From positions 10,868,001 to 10,932,000 of the forward strand of contig NW_027488366.1 in NCBI RefSeq assembly GCF_051014445.1: a stretch of DNA of 64,000 bases, in the 5' to 3' direction. Shown here piece by piece: positions 1-10,756 of this stretch (its first letter is position 1; every line of letters starts with the position of its first letter). A model generated the notes under the pieces. It was not told the origin of the DNA. It ran no database searches and was given only the letters and a program-made list of their open reading frames with translations. Origin of the DNA: Colletes latitarsis (lineage: Eukaryota; Arthropoda; Insecta; Hymenoptera; Colletidae). Made by a program: the position numbers and the translations under genes.

Positions 1-47
1 TATCCTCTAAAATATTTATCAAGACCAGGTTTAATTGAATGTTTCAG

Positions 48-59
48 TGTGGTACCACA
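48..59. other. Monomer palindrome TGTGGTACCACA (first of hundreds)
   Basis: This 12-base perfect palindrome is centred on GGTACC, a KpnI/Acc65I site, and recurs at the same phase in most monomers of types A, B, D and E. It is lost in C monomers (TTGTACTTC) and in A variants with GGACCCACA. It is a candidate binding site for a dimeric protein or a small cruciform-forming element. Its role is not known. Confidence 0.85.
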
Positions 60-903
60 TTACTACGTGATCCAAACCAGACAAAAACCCAGGATCCGTT
101 CAACAAGTATGTGAGGAATGCGAAAGTATGAGTCTGATGAGTGAAAATCCCAGGCCTAACCTAGACCTAACATGCGTTATCCTCTAAAATATTGAGCGAA
201 ACCAGGTTTAATGGACTGTTTCAGTGCGGTACCACATTAGTATGTGATCCAAACCAGTAAAAACCCAGGATCTGTTCAACGAGTATGTGAAGTGTGCGAA
301 AGTATGAGTCTGATGAGGGCAAATCCCAGACCTATCCCAGACCTAACATGCGTTATCGTCTAAAATATTTATCAAGACCAGGTTTAATTGATTGTTTCAG
401 TGTGGACCCACATTACTACGTGATCCAAACCAGAAAAAACCCAGGATCCGTTCAACAGGTATGTGAAGAATGCGAAAGTATGAGTCTGATGAGTGAAAAT
501 CCCAGTCCTAACCTAGACCTAACATGCGTTATCCTAAAAAATATTGATCGAAACCTAGTTTAATCGACTGTTTCAGTGCGGTACCACATAACTATGTGAT
601 CCAAACCAGAAGATAACCCAGGATCTGTTCAACGAGTATGTGAAGTGTGCGAAAGTATGAGTCTGATGAGCGCAAATCCCAGACCTATCCCAGACCTAAC
701 ATGCGTTATCCTCTAAAATATTTATCAAGACCAGGTTTAATTGATTGTTTCAGTGTGGACCCACATAACTAAGCGATCCAAACCAGAAAAAACCCAGGAT
801 CCGTTCAACAAGTATGTGAAGAATGCGAAAGTATGAGTCTGATGAATGAAAAAACCAGGCCTGACCTAGACCTAACATGCGTTATCCTCTAAAATATTGA
901 GCG

Positions 904-914
904 AAACCAGGTTT
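904..914. other. Odd dyad AAACC-A-GGTTT
   Basis: Five-base complementary arms flank one central base. Monomers carry either A (this copy) or T (for example 1256-1266) at the centre, and the two forms are exact reverse complements of each other. The T form goes with B-type monomers. The dyad lies about 40 bp upstream of the GGTACC palindrome. Confidence 0.8.
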
Positions 915-1986
915 AATGGACTGTTTCAGTGTGGTACCACACTACTACGGGATCCAAACCAGAAAAAACCCAGGATCTGTTCAACAAGTATGTGAAAAAC
1001 GCGACAGTATGGGCCTGATGAGGGCAAATCCCAGACCTATCCCAGACCTAACTTGCGTTGTCCTCTAAAATATTGATGGAAACCAGGTTTAATTGACTGT
1101 TTCAGTGTTGTACTTCATTACTACGTGATGCAATCCAGAAAAAACCCAGGATCCGTTCTACAAGTATGTGAAGAATGCGAAAGTATGAGTCTGATGAGTG
1201 AGAATCCCAGGACTAACCTAGACCTAACATGCGTTATCCTCAAAAATATTGATCGAAACCTGGTTTAATCGACTGTTTCAGTGTGGTACCACATTACTAT
1301 GTGATCCAAACCAGAAAATAACCCAGGATCTGTTCAACGAGTATGTGAAGTTTGCGAAAGTATGAGTCTGATGAGGTCAAATCCCAGACCTATCCCAAAC
1401 CTAACTATGCGTTATCCTCTAAAATATTGATCATAACCAGGTTTAATCGACTGTTTCAGTGTGGTACCACATTACTACGTGATCCAAACCAGAAAAAACC
1501 CAGGATCCGTTCAACAAGTATGTGAAGAATGGGAAAGTATGAGTCTGATTAGTGAAAATCCCAGGCCTAACCTAGACCTAACATGCGTTATCCTCAAAAA
1601 TATTGATCGAAACCTGGTTTAATCGACTGTTTCAGTGTGGTACCACATTACTATGTGATCCAAACCAGAAAATAACCCAGGATCTGTTCAACGAGTATGT
1701 GAAGTATGCGAAAGTATGAGTCTGATGAGGTCAAATCCCAGACCAATCCCAGACTTAACTGGCGTTATCCTCTAAGATATTGATGGAAACCAGGTTTAAT
1801 CGACTGTTTCAGTGTGGTACCACATTACTACGTGATCCAAACCAGAAAAATCCCAAGATCAGTTCAACATGTATGAGAAGAATGCGAAAGTATGAGTCTG
1901 ATGAGTGAAAATCCCAGGGCTAACCTAGACCTAACATGCGTTATCCTCTAAACAATTGATCCAAACCAGGTTTAATGGACTGTTTC

Positions 1987-2002
1987 AGTGTGGTACCACA
2001 CT
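1987..2002. other. Extended 16-bp palindrome AGTGTGGTACCACACT
   Basis: In monomers with CACACTAC in place of CACATTAC, the palindrome extends to 16 perfectly self-complementary bases. The same form recurs near 930, 3930, 5870, 8160, 11330, 20330, 22270, 33545, 35310, 40945, 53620 and 60845, mainly in monomers with TTTAATGGACTGTTTC upstream. Confidence 0.85.
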
Positions 2003-2071
2003 ACTACGTGATACAAACCAGAAAAAACCCTCGATCAGGTCAACATGTATGTTAAAACTGCGAAAGTATGA

Positions 2072-2083
2072 CCCTGATCAGGG
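2072..2083. other. Palindrome CCCTGATCAGGG of E monomers
   Basis: This perfect 12-base palindrome around a BclI site (TGATCA) is restricted to E-type monomers. Further copies are at 4011-4022, 5951-5962, 8244-8255, 17061-17072 and 35917-35928, and in the right-hand Y blocks. Other monomers have TCTGATGAGTG or CCTGATGAGGG here, which are not palindromic. Confidence 0.85.
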
Positions 2084-2293
2084 CAAATCCCAGGCCTAAC
2101 CTAGACCTAACATGCGCTGTCCTCTAAAATATTGATGGAAACCATGTTTAATTGACTGTTTCAGTGTTGTACTTCATTACTACGTGATCCACTCCAGAAA
2201 AAACCCAGGATCTGTTCAACGAGTATGTGAAGTGTGCGTAGGTATGAGTCTGATGAGGGCAAATCCCAGACCTATCCCAGACCTAACTTGCGT

Positions 2294-4232
2294 TATCCAC
2301 TAAAATATTGATCGAAACCAGGTTTAACCGACTGCTTCAGTGTGGAACCACTTTACTACGTGATCCAAACCAGCAAAACCCAGTTTCAGTTCAACAAGTA
2401 TGTGAAGAATGCGAAAGTATGAGTCTGATGAGTGAAAATCCCAGGCCTAACCTAGACCTAACATGCGTTGTCCTCAAAAATAGTGATCGAAACCTGGTTT
2501 TATCGACTGTTTCAGTGTGGTACCACATTACTATGTGATCCAAACCAGAAAATAACCCAGGATCTGTTCAACGAGTATGTGAAGTGTGCGAAAGTATGAG
2601 TCTGGTGAGGGCAAATCCCAGACCTATCCCAGACCTAACATGCGTTATCCTCTAAAATATTTATCAAGACCAGGTTTAATTGATTGTTTCAGTGTGGACC
2701 CACATAACTACGTGATCCAAACCAGAAAAAACCCAGGATCCGTTCAACAAGTATGTGAAGAATGCGAAAGTATGAGTCTGATGAGTGAAAATCCCAAGCC
2801 TAATCTAGACCTAACATGCGTTATCCTCAAAAATATTGATCGAAACCTGGTTTAATCGACTGTTTCAGTGTGGTACCACATTACTATGTGATCCAAACCA
2901 GAAAATAACCCAGGATCTGTTCAACGAGTATGTGAAGTGTGCGAAAGTATGAGTCTGATGAGGGCAAATCCCAGACCTATCCCAGACCTAACACGCGTTA
3001 TCCTCTAAAATATTTATCAAGACCAGGTTTAATTGATTGTTTCAGTGTGGACCCACATAACTACGTGATCCAAACCAGAAAAAACCCAGGATCCGTTCAA
3101 CAAGTATGTGAAGAATGCGAATGTATGAGTCTGATCAGTGAAAATCTCAGGCCTTACCTAGACCTAACTTGCGTTGTCCTCTAAAATATTGATGGAAACC
3201 AGGTTTCATTGACTGTTTCAGTGTTGTACTTCATTACTACGTGATGCAATCCAGAAAAAGCTCAGGATCTAGCCATCAAGTATGAGAAATATGCGAAAGA
3301 ATGAGCCTGATGAGAGCAAATCCCAGACCTATCCCAAACCTAACTATGCGTTATCCTCTAAAATATTGATCATAACCAGGTTTAATCGACTGTTTCAGTG
3401 TGGTACCACATTACTACGTGATCCAAACCAGAAAAAACCCAGGATCCGTTCAACAAGTATGTGAAGAATGGGAAAGTATGAGTCTGATAAGTGAAAATCC
3501 CAGGCCTAACCTAGACCTAACATGCGTTATCCTCAGAAATATTGATCGAAACCTGGTTTAATCGACTGTTTCAGTGTGGTACCACATTACTATGTGATCC
3601 AAACCAGAAAATAACCCAGGATCTGTTCAACGAGTATGTGAAGTATGCGAAAGTATGAGTCTGATGAGGTCAAATCCCAGACCAATCCCAGACTTAACTT
3701 GCGTTATCCTCTAAGATATTGATGGAAACCAGGTTTAATCGACTGTTTCAGTGTGGTACCACATTACTACGTGATCCAAACCAGAAAAACCCCAAGATCA
3801 GTTCAACATGTATGAGAAGAATGCGAAAGTATGAGTCTGATGAGTGAAAATCCCAGGGCTAACCTAGACCTAACATGCGTTATCCTCTAAACAATTGATC
3901 CAAACCAGGTTTAATGGACTGTTTCAGTGTGGTACCACACTACTACGTGATACAAACCAGAAAAAACCCTCGATCAGGTCAACATGTATGTTAAAACTGC
4001 GAAAGTATGACCCTGATCAGGGCAAATCCCAGGCCTAACCTAGACCTAACATGCGCTGTCCTCTAAAATATGGATGGAAACCATGTTTAATTGACTGTTT
4101 CAGTGTTGTACTTCATTACTACGTGATCCACTCCAGAAAAAAACCAGGATCTGTTCAACGAGTATGTGAAGTGTGCGTAGGTATGAGTCTGATGAGGGCA
4201 AATCCCAGACCTATCCCAGACCTAACTTGCGT
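2294..4232 (+). repeat. 13-mer HOR copy, shortened to 11 monomers (1,939 bp)
   Basis: The copy begins at the unique marker monomer with CCAGCAAAACCCAGTTTC. The first half is complete. In the second half the two successive monomers carrying GATCATAACC in the full unit are reduced to one, a loss of about 353 bp. This is what a misaligned exchange between those two similar monomers would give. Confidence 0.85.
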
Positions 4233-6172
4233 TATCCACTAAAATATTGATCGAAACCAGGTTTAACCGACTGTTTCAGTGTGGAACCACTTTACTACGT
4301 GATCCAAACCAGCAAAACCCAGTTTCAGTTCAACAAGTATGTGAAGAATGCGAAAGTATGAGTCTGATGAGTGAAAATCCCAGGCCTAACCTAGACCTAA
4401 CATGCGTTGTCCTCAAAAATAGTGATCGAAACCTGGTTTTATCGACTGTTTCAGTGTGGTACCACATTACTATGTGATCCAAACCAGAAAATAACCCAGG
4501 ATCTGTTCAACGAGTATGTGAAGTGTGCGAAAGTATGAGTCTGGTGAGGGCAAATCCCAGACCTATCCCAGACCTAACATGCGTTATCCTCTAAAATATT
4601 TATCAAGACCAGGTTTAATTGATTGTTTCAGTGTGGACCCACATAACTACGTGATCCAAACCAGAAAAAACCCAGGATCCGTTCAACAAGTATGTGAAGA
4701 ATGCGAATGTATGAGTCTGATCAGTGAAAATCTCAGGCCTTACCTAGACCTAACTTGCGTTGTCCTCTAAAATATTGATGGAAACCAGGTTTCATTGACT
4801 GTTTCAGTGTTGTACTTCATTACTACGTGATGCAATCCAGAAAAAGCTCAGGATATAGCCATCAAGTATGAGAAATATGCGAAAGAATGAGCCTGATGAG
4901 AGCAAATCCCAGACCTATCCCAAACCTAACTATGCGTTATCCTCTAAAATATTGATCATAACCAGGTTTAATCGACTGTTTCAGTGTGGTACCACATTAC
5001 TACGTGATCCAAACCAGAAAATACCCAGGATCCGTTCAACAAGTATGTGAAGAATGGGAAAGTATGAGTCTGATAAGTGAAAATCCCAGGCCTAACCTAG
5101 ACCTAACATGCGTTATCCTCAAAAATATTGATCGAAACCTGGTTTAATCGACTGTTTCAGTGTGGTACCACATTACTATGTGATCCAAACCAGAAAATAA
5201 CCCAGGATCTGTTCAACGAGTATGTGAAGTTTGCGAAAGTATGAGTCTGATGAGGTCAAATCCCAGACCTATCCCAAACCTAACTATGCGTTATCCTCTA
5301 AAATATTGATCATAACCAGGTTTAATCGACTGTTTCAGTGTGGTACCACATTACTACGTGATCCAAACCAGAAAAAACCCAGGATCCGTTCAACAAGTAT
5401 GTGAAGAATGGGAAAGTATGAGTCTGATAAGTGAAAATCCCAGGCCTAACCTAGACCTAACATGGTTTATCCTCAGAAATATTGATCGAAACCTGGTTTA
5501 ATCGACTGTTTCAGTGTGGTACCACATTACTATGTGATCCAAACCAGAAAATAACCCAGGATCTGTTCAACGAGTATGTGAAGTATGCGAAAGTATGAGT
5601 CTGATGAGGTCAAATCCCAGACCAATCCCAGACTTAACTTGCGTTATCCTCTAAGATATTGATGGAAACCAGGTTTAATCGACTGTTTCAGTGTGGTACC
5701 ACATTACTACGTGATCCAAACCAGAAAAACCCCAAGATCAGTTCAACATGTATGAGAAGAATGCGAAAGTATGAGTCTGATGAGTGAAAATCCCAGGGCT
5801 AACCTAGACCTAACATGCGTTATCCTCTAAACAATTGATCCAAACCAGGTTTAATGGACTGTTTCAGTGTGGTACCACACTACTACGTGATACAAACCAG
5901 AAAAAACCCTCGATCAGGTCAACATGTATGTTAAAACTGCGAAAGTATGACCCTGATCAGGGCAAATCCCAGGCCTAACCTAGACCTAACATGCGCTGTC
6001 CTCTAAAATATTGATGGAAACCATGTTTAATTGACTGTTTCAGTGTTGTACTTCATTACTACGTGATCCACTCCAGAAAAAACCCAGGATCTGTTCAACG
6101 AGTATGTGAAGTGTGCGTAGGTATGAGTCTGATGAGGGCAAATCCCAGACCTATCCCAGACCTAACTTGCGT
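4233..6172 (+). repeat. 13-mer HOR copy, shortened to 11 monomers (1,940 bp), different deletion
   Basis: The start marker is the same. Here the second half is complete (two GATCATAACC monomers), but the first half has lost one A/B dimer. A monomer that opens like 6465 of the full unit ends like 6818, joining its CTGGTGAGG start to the GAATGTATG and CTGATCAG end. The chimeric monomer lies at about 4525-4770. Confidence 0.85.
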
Positions 6173-8465
6173 TATCCACTAAAATATTGATCGAAACCAG
6201 GTTTAACCGACTGTTTCAGTGTGGAACCACTTTACTACGTGATCCAAACCAGCAAAACCCAGTTTCAGTTCAACAAGTATGTGAAGAATGCGAGAGTATG
6301 AGTCTGATGAGTGAAAATCCCAGGCCTAACCTAGACCTAACATGCGTTGTCCTCAAAAATAGTGATCGAAACCTGGTTTTATCGACTGTTTCAGTGTGGT
6401 ACCACATTACTATGTGATCCAAACCAGAAAATAACCCAGGATCTGTTCAACGAGTATGTGAAGTGTGCGAAAGTATGAGTCTGGTGAGGGCAAATCCCAG
6501 ACCTATCCCAGACCTAACATGCGTTATCCTCTAAAATATTTATCAAGACCAGGTTTAATTGATTGTTTCAGTGTGGACCCACATAACTACGTGATCCAAA
6601 CCAGAAAAAACCCAGGATCCGTTCAACAAGTATGTGAAGAATGCGAAAGTATGAGTCTGATGAGTGAAAATCCCAAGCCTAATCTAGACCTAACATGCGT
6701 TATCCTCAAAAATATTGATCGAAACCTGGTTTAATCGACTGTTTCAGTGTGGTACCACATTACTATGTGATCCAAACCAGAAAATAACCCAGGATCTGTT
6801 CAACGAGTATGTGAAGTGTGCGAAAGTATGAGTCTGATGAGGGCAAATCCCAGACCTATCCCAGACCTAACACGCGTTATCCTCTAAAATATTTATCAAG
6901 ACCAGGTTTAATTGATTGTTTCAGTGTGGACCCACATAACTACGTGATCCAAACCAGAAAAAACCCAGGATCCGTTCAACAAGTATGTGAAGAATGCGAA
7001 TGTATGAGTCTGATCAGTGAAAATCTCAGGCCTTACCTAGACCTAACTTGCGTTGTCCTCTAAAATAATGATGGAAACCAGGTTTCATTGACTGTTTCAG
7101 TGTTGTACTTCATTACTACGTGATGCAATCCAGAAAAAGCTCAGGATCTAGCCATCAAGTATGAGAAATATGCGAAAGAATGAGCCTGATGAGAGCAAAT
7201 CCCAGACCTATCCCAAACCTAACTATGCGTTATCCTCTAAAATATTGATCATAACCAGGTTTAATCGACTGTTTCAGTGTGGTACCACATTACTACGTGA
7301 TCCAAACCAGAAAAAACCCAGGATCCGTTCAACAAGTATGTGAAGAATGGGAAAGTATGAGTCTGATAAGTGAAAATCCCAGGCCTAACCTAGACCTAAC
7401 ATGCGTTATCCTCAAAAATATTGATCGAAACCTGGTTTAATCGACTGTTTCAGTGTGGTACCACATTACTATGTGATCCAAACCAGAAAATAACCCAGGA
7501 TCTGTTCAACGAGTATGTGAAGTTTGCGAAAGTATGAGTCTGATGAGGTCAAATCCCAGACCTATCCCAAACCTAACTATGCGTTATCCTCTAAAATATT
7601 GATCATAACCAGGTTTAATCGACTGTTTCAGTGTGGTACCACATTACTACGTGATCCAAACCAGAAAAAACCCAGGATCCGTTCAACAAGTATGTGAAGA
7701 ATGGGAAAGTATGAGTCTGATAAGTGAAAATCCCAGGCCTAACCTAGACCTAACATGCGTTATCCTCAGAAATATTGATCGAAACCTGGTTTAATCGACT
7801 GTTTCAGTGTGGTACCACATTACTATGTGATCCAAACCAGAAAATAACCCAGGATCTGTTCAACGAGTATGTGAAGTATGCGAAAGTATGAGTCTGATGA
7901 GGTCAAATCCCAGACCAATCCCAGACTTAACTTGCGTTATCCTCTAAGATATTGATGGAAACCAGGTTTAATCGACTGTTTCAGTGTGGTACCACATTAC
8001 TACGTGATCCAAACCAGAAAAACCCCAAGATCAGTTCAACATGTATGAGAAGAATGCGAAAGTATGAGTCTGATGAGTGAAAATCCCAGGGCTAACCTAT
8101 ACCTAACATGCGTTATCCTCTAAACAATTGATCCAAACCAGGTTTAATGGACTGTTTCAGTGTGGTACCACACTACTACGTGATACAAACCAGAAAAAAC
8201 CCTCGATCAGGTCAACATGTATGTTAAAACTGCGAAAGTATGACCCTGATCAGGGCAAATCCCAGGCCTAACCTAGACCTAACATGCGCTGTCCTCTAAA
8301 ATATTGATGGAAACCATGTTTAATTGACTGTTTCAGTGTTGTACTTCATTACTACGTGATCCACTCCAGAAAAAACCCAGGATCTGTTCAACGAGTATGT
8401 GAAGTGTGCGTAGGTATGAGTCTGATGAGGGCAAATCCCAGACCTATCCCAGACCTAACTTGCGT
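6173..8465 (+). repeat. Full 13-mer HOR unit, 2,293 bp
   Basis: This is the longest and apparently complete unit. It runs from one CCAGCAAAACCCAGTTTC marker monomer to the next (8466), 13 monomers with a mean of 176.4 bp. It contains two A/B dimers, a C monomer, two GATCATAACC monomers, a CCAAGATCAG monomer, an E monomer and a CGCTGTCC monomer. The next copy (8466) repeats its first half, and the unit at 15.6-17.3 kb repeats its second half. Confidence 0.88.
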
Positions 8466-9507
8466 TATCCACTAAAATATTGATCGAAACCAGGTTTAAC
8501 CGACTGTTTCAGTGTGGAACCACTTTACTACGTGATCCAAACCAGCAAAACCCAGTTTCAGTTCAACAAGTATGTGAAGAATGCGAAAGTATGAGTCTGA
8601 TGAGTGAAAATCCCAGGCCTAACCTAGACCTAACATGCGTTGTCCTCAAAAATAGTGATCGAAACCTGGTTTTATCGACTGTTTCAGTGTGGTACCACAT
8701 TACTATGTGATCCAAACCAGAAAATAACCCAGGATCTGTTCAACGAGTATGTGAAGTGTGCGAAAGTATGAGTCTGGTGAGGGCAAATCCCAGACCTATC
8801 CCAGACCTAACATGCGTTATCCTCTAAAATATTTATCAAGACCAGGTTTAATTGATTGTTTCAGTGTGGACCCACATAACTACGTGATCCAAACCAGAAA
8901 AAACCCAGGATCCGTTCAACAAGTATGTGAAGAATGCGAAAGTATGAGTCTGATGAGTGAAAATCCCAAGCCTAATCTAGACCTAACATGCGTTATCCTC
9001 AAAAATATTGATCGAAACCTGGTTTAATCGACTGTTTCAGTGTGGTACCACATTACTATGTGATCCAAACCAGAAAATAACCCAGGATCTGTTCAACGAG
9101 TATGTGAAGTGTGCGAAAGTATGAGTCTGATGAGGGCAAATCCCAGACCTATCCCAGACCTAACACGCGTTATCCTCTAAAATATTTATCAAGACCAGGT
9201 TTAATTGATTGTTTCAGTGTGGACCCACATAACTACGTGATCCAAACCAGAAAAAGCCCAGGATCCGTTCAACAAGTATGTGAAGAATGCGAATGTATGA
9301 GTCTGATCAGTGAAAATCTCAGGCCTTACCTAGACCTAACTTGCGTTGTCCTCTAAAATATTGATGGAAACCAGGTTTCATTGACTGTTTCAGTGTGGTA
9401 CTACATTACTACGTGATGCAATCCAGAAAAAGCTCAGGATCTAGCCATCAAGTATGAGAAATATGCGAAAGAATGAGCCTGATGAGAGCAAATCCCAGAC
9501 CTATCCC
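8466..9507 (+). repeat. 13-mer HOR, truncated fifth copy (6 monomers)
   Basis: This copy follows the full unit to about 9507, then leaves it: the expected CCAAACCTAACTATGCG is replaced by CCAGACCTAACATGCG leading into a different block. It shares the private variants AAAAAGCCCAGG (near 9251) and GTGGTACTACATTAC (near 9393) with 18069 and 18210, so it is closer to the 17.3 kb copy than to its immediate neighbour. Confidence 0.8.
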
Positions 9508-10403
9508 AGACCTAACATGCGTTATCCTCTAAAATATTTATCAAGACCAGGTTTAATTGATTGTTTCAGTGTGGACCCACATTACTACGTGAACCAAACC
9601 AGAAAAAACCCAGGATCCGTTCAACAAGTATGTGAAAAACGCGAAAGTATGAGCCTGATGAGGGCAAATCCCAGACCTATCCCAGACCAAACTTGCGTTA
9701 TCCTCTAAAATATTGATCGAAGCCAAGTTTAATCGACTGTTTCAGTGTGGAACCAAATTACTACGTGATCCAAGCCAGAAAAAAACCCAGGATCTTGTCA
9801 ACGAGTATGTGAAGTGTGCGAAAGTATGAGTCTGATTAGGGCTAATCCCAGACCTATCCCAGACCTAGCTTGCGTGATCCTGTAAAATATTGATCGAAAC
9901 CAGGTTTAATTGACTGTTTTAGTGTGGTACCACATTACTACGTGATCCAAACCAGAAAAAACCCAGGATCTGTTTAACAAGTATGTGAAAATCGCGAAAC
10001 TGTGAGCCTGATGAGGGCAGATCTTAGACCTAACCCAGACCTAAGATGCGTTATCCTCTAAAATATTTATCCAGAACAGGTTTCATTGAATGTTTCAGTG
10101 TGGTACCACTTTACTACGTGATCGAATCCAGAAATAGCCCAGGATCTAGCCATGAAGTATGAGAAATATGCGATAGTAAGAGCCTGATGAGGGCAAATCC
10201 TAGACCTATCCCAGACCTAACTTGAGTTATCCTCTAAAATATTGATCGTAACCAGGTTTTATTGACTGTTTCAGCGTGATACCACATTACTACGTGATAC
10301 AATGCAGAAACAGCCCAGGATCTAGCCATGAAGTATGAGAAATATGCGAAAGCATGAGCCTGATAAGGGCATATCCTAGACGTAACCCAGACCTAACATG
10401 CGT

Positions 10404-10579
10404 TATCCTCTAAAATATTTATCAAGACCAGGTTTAATTGAATGTTTCAGTGTGGTACCACATTACTACGTGATCCAAACCAGAAAAAACCCAGGATCCG
10501 TTCAACAAGTATGTGAAGAATGCGAAAGTATGAGTCTGATGAGTGAAAATCCCAGGCCTAACCTAGACCTAACATGCGT
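10404..10579 (+). repeat. Representative type A monomer, 176 bp
   Basis: This is the commonest subtype. It is marked by ATTTATCAAGACCAGG near the start, CACATTACTACGTGATCC, an uninterrupted six-A run before CCC, GGATCCGTTCAACAAG (containing a BamHI site), GAAGAATGCG and TGATGAGTGAAAATCCC. The next boundary is at 10580. Near-identical monomers are found at 13577 and 19398. A variant has GGACCCACA in place of GGTACCACA and so loses the central palindrome. Confidence 0.93.
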
Positions 10580-10756
10580 TATCCTCTAAAATATTGATCG
10601 AAACCTGGTTTAATCGACTGTTTCAGTGTGGTACCACATTACTATGTGATCCAAACCAGAAAATAACCCAGGATCTGTTCAACGAGTATGTGAAGTGTGC
10701 GAAAGTATGAGTCTGATGAGGTCAAATCCCAGACCAATCCCAGACTTAACATGCGT
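10580..10756 (+). repeat. Representative type B monomer, 177 bp
   Basis: This subtype is marked by AAACCTGGTTT (T at the centre of the dyad), CATTACTATGTGATCC, GAAAATAACCC (one base longer than the A-type run, giving 177 bp), GGATCTGTTCAACGAG and GAAGTGTGCG. Most B monomers are preceded by CCTCAAAAATATT rather than CCTCTAAAATATT. B usually follows an A monomer, and A plus B makes a 353-bp dimer. That is the size of several deletions and duplications in this window. Confidence 0.92.

Larger units (their letters stand above)
1..1227 (+). repeat. Left-edge block, paralogue of 60.27-61.05 kb
   Basis: About seven monomers, mainly alternating A and B, followed by an F-like monomer with AACGCGACAGTATGGGCC and a C monomer. 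Rare markers CCAGACAAAAA (77-87) and GATGAATGAAAAAACC (841-856) recur at 60344 and 60757. The offset is 60,267 at the first and 59,916 at the second, so the right-hand copy lacks two monomers relative to this one. Similarity fades near 1138. The first bases continue a block whose beginning lies outside the window. Confidence 0.8.
1942..2117 (+). repeat. Representative type E monomer with CCCTGATCAGGG palindrome, 176 bp
   Basis: This subtype is marked by CTAAACAATTGATCC at its start, ACCCTCGATCAGGTCAACATG, TATGTTAAAACTGCG and ACCCTGATCAGGGCAAATCCC. It is followed by a monomer beginning with CGCTGTCCTC. E monomers occur once per 13-mer unit on the left (near 3890, 5830, 8110 and 16930). They recur in the Y blocks on the right (near 41430, 43540, 47240, 49350, 54110, 55700, 62400 and 62920). 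Confidence 0.9.
1228..2293 (+). repeat. 13-mer HOR, partial leading copy (6 monomers)
   Basis: This stretch matches the last six monomers of the full unit (7400-8465) at an offset of 6,172, including the diagnostic CTAACTATGC with GATCATAACC, the GAAGTTTGCG monomer and the E monomer. Small differences are visible, for example CTGATTAG against CTGATAAG and AACTGGCG against AACTTGCG, so the match is very close but not exact. Confidence 0.8.

Noticed and set aside
160..177. Interstitial telomeric repeat
   Set aside because: Only two CCTAAC hexamers occur per monomer, separated by other bases. There is no run of CCCTAA or TTTAGGG units.
294..563. Recurrent 60-89 aa open frames (here and about 65 others) all beginning like MRKYES or MRYPLKY
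   Set aside because: They are translations of the satellite itself. The monomer is 176-177 bp, so the frame shifts at each 176-bp monomer and closes within one or two monomers. The frames are frequently broken by single-base changes and have no start-site context or homology I recognise.
2386..2395. CCAGCAAAACCCAGTTTC monomer as an inserted foreign sequence
   Set aside because: It aligns along its full length to the monomer with small substitutions and a shorter A-run. It is a divergent monomer and useful only as a HOR marker.
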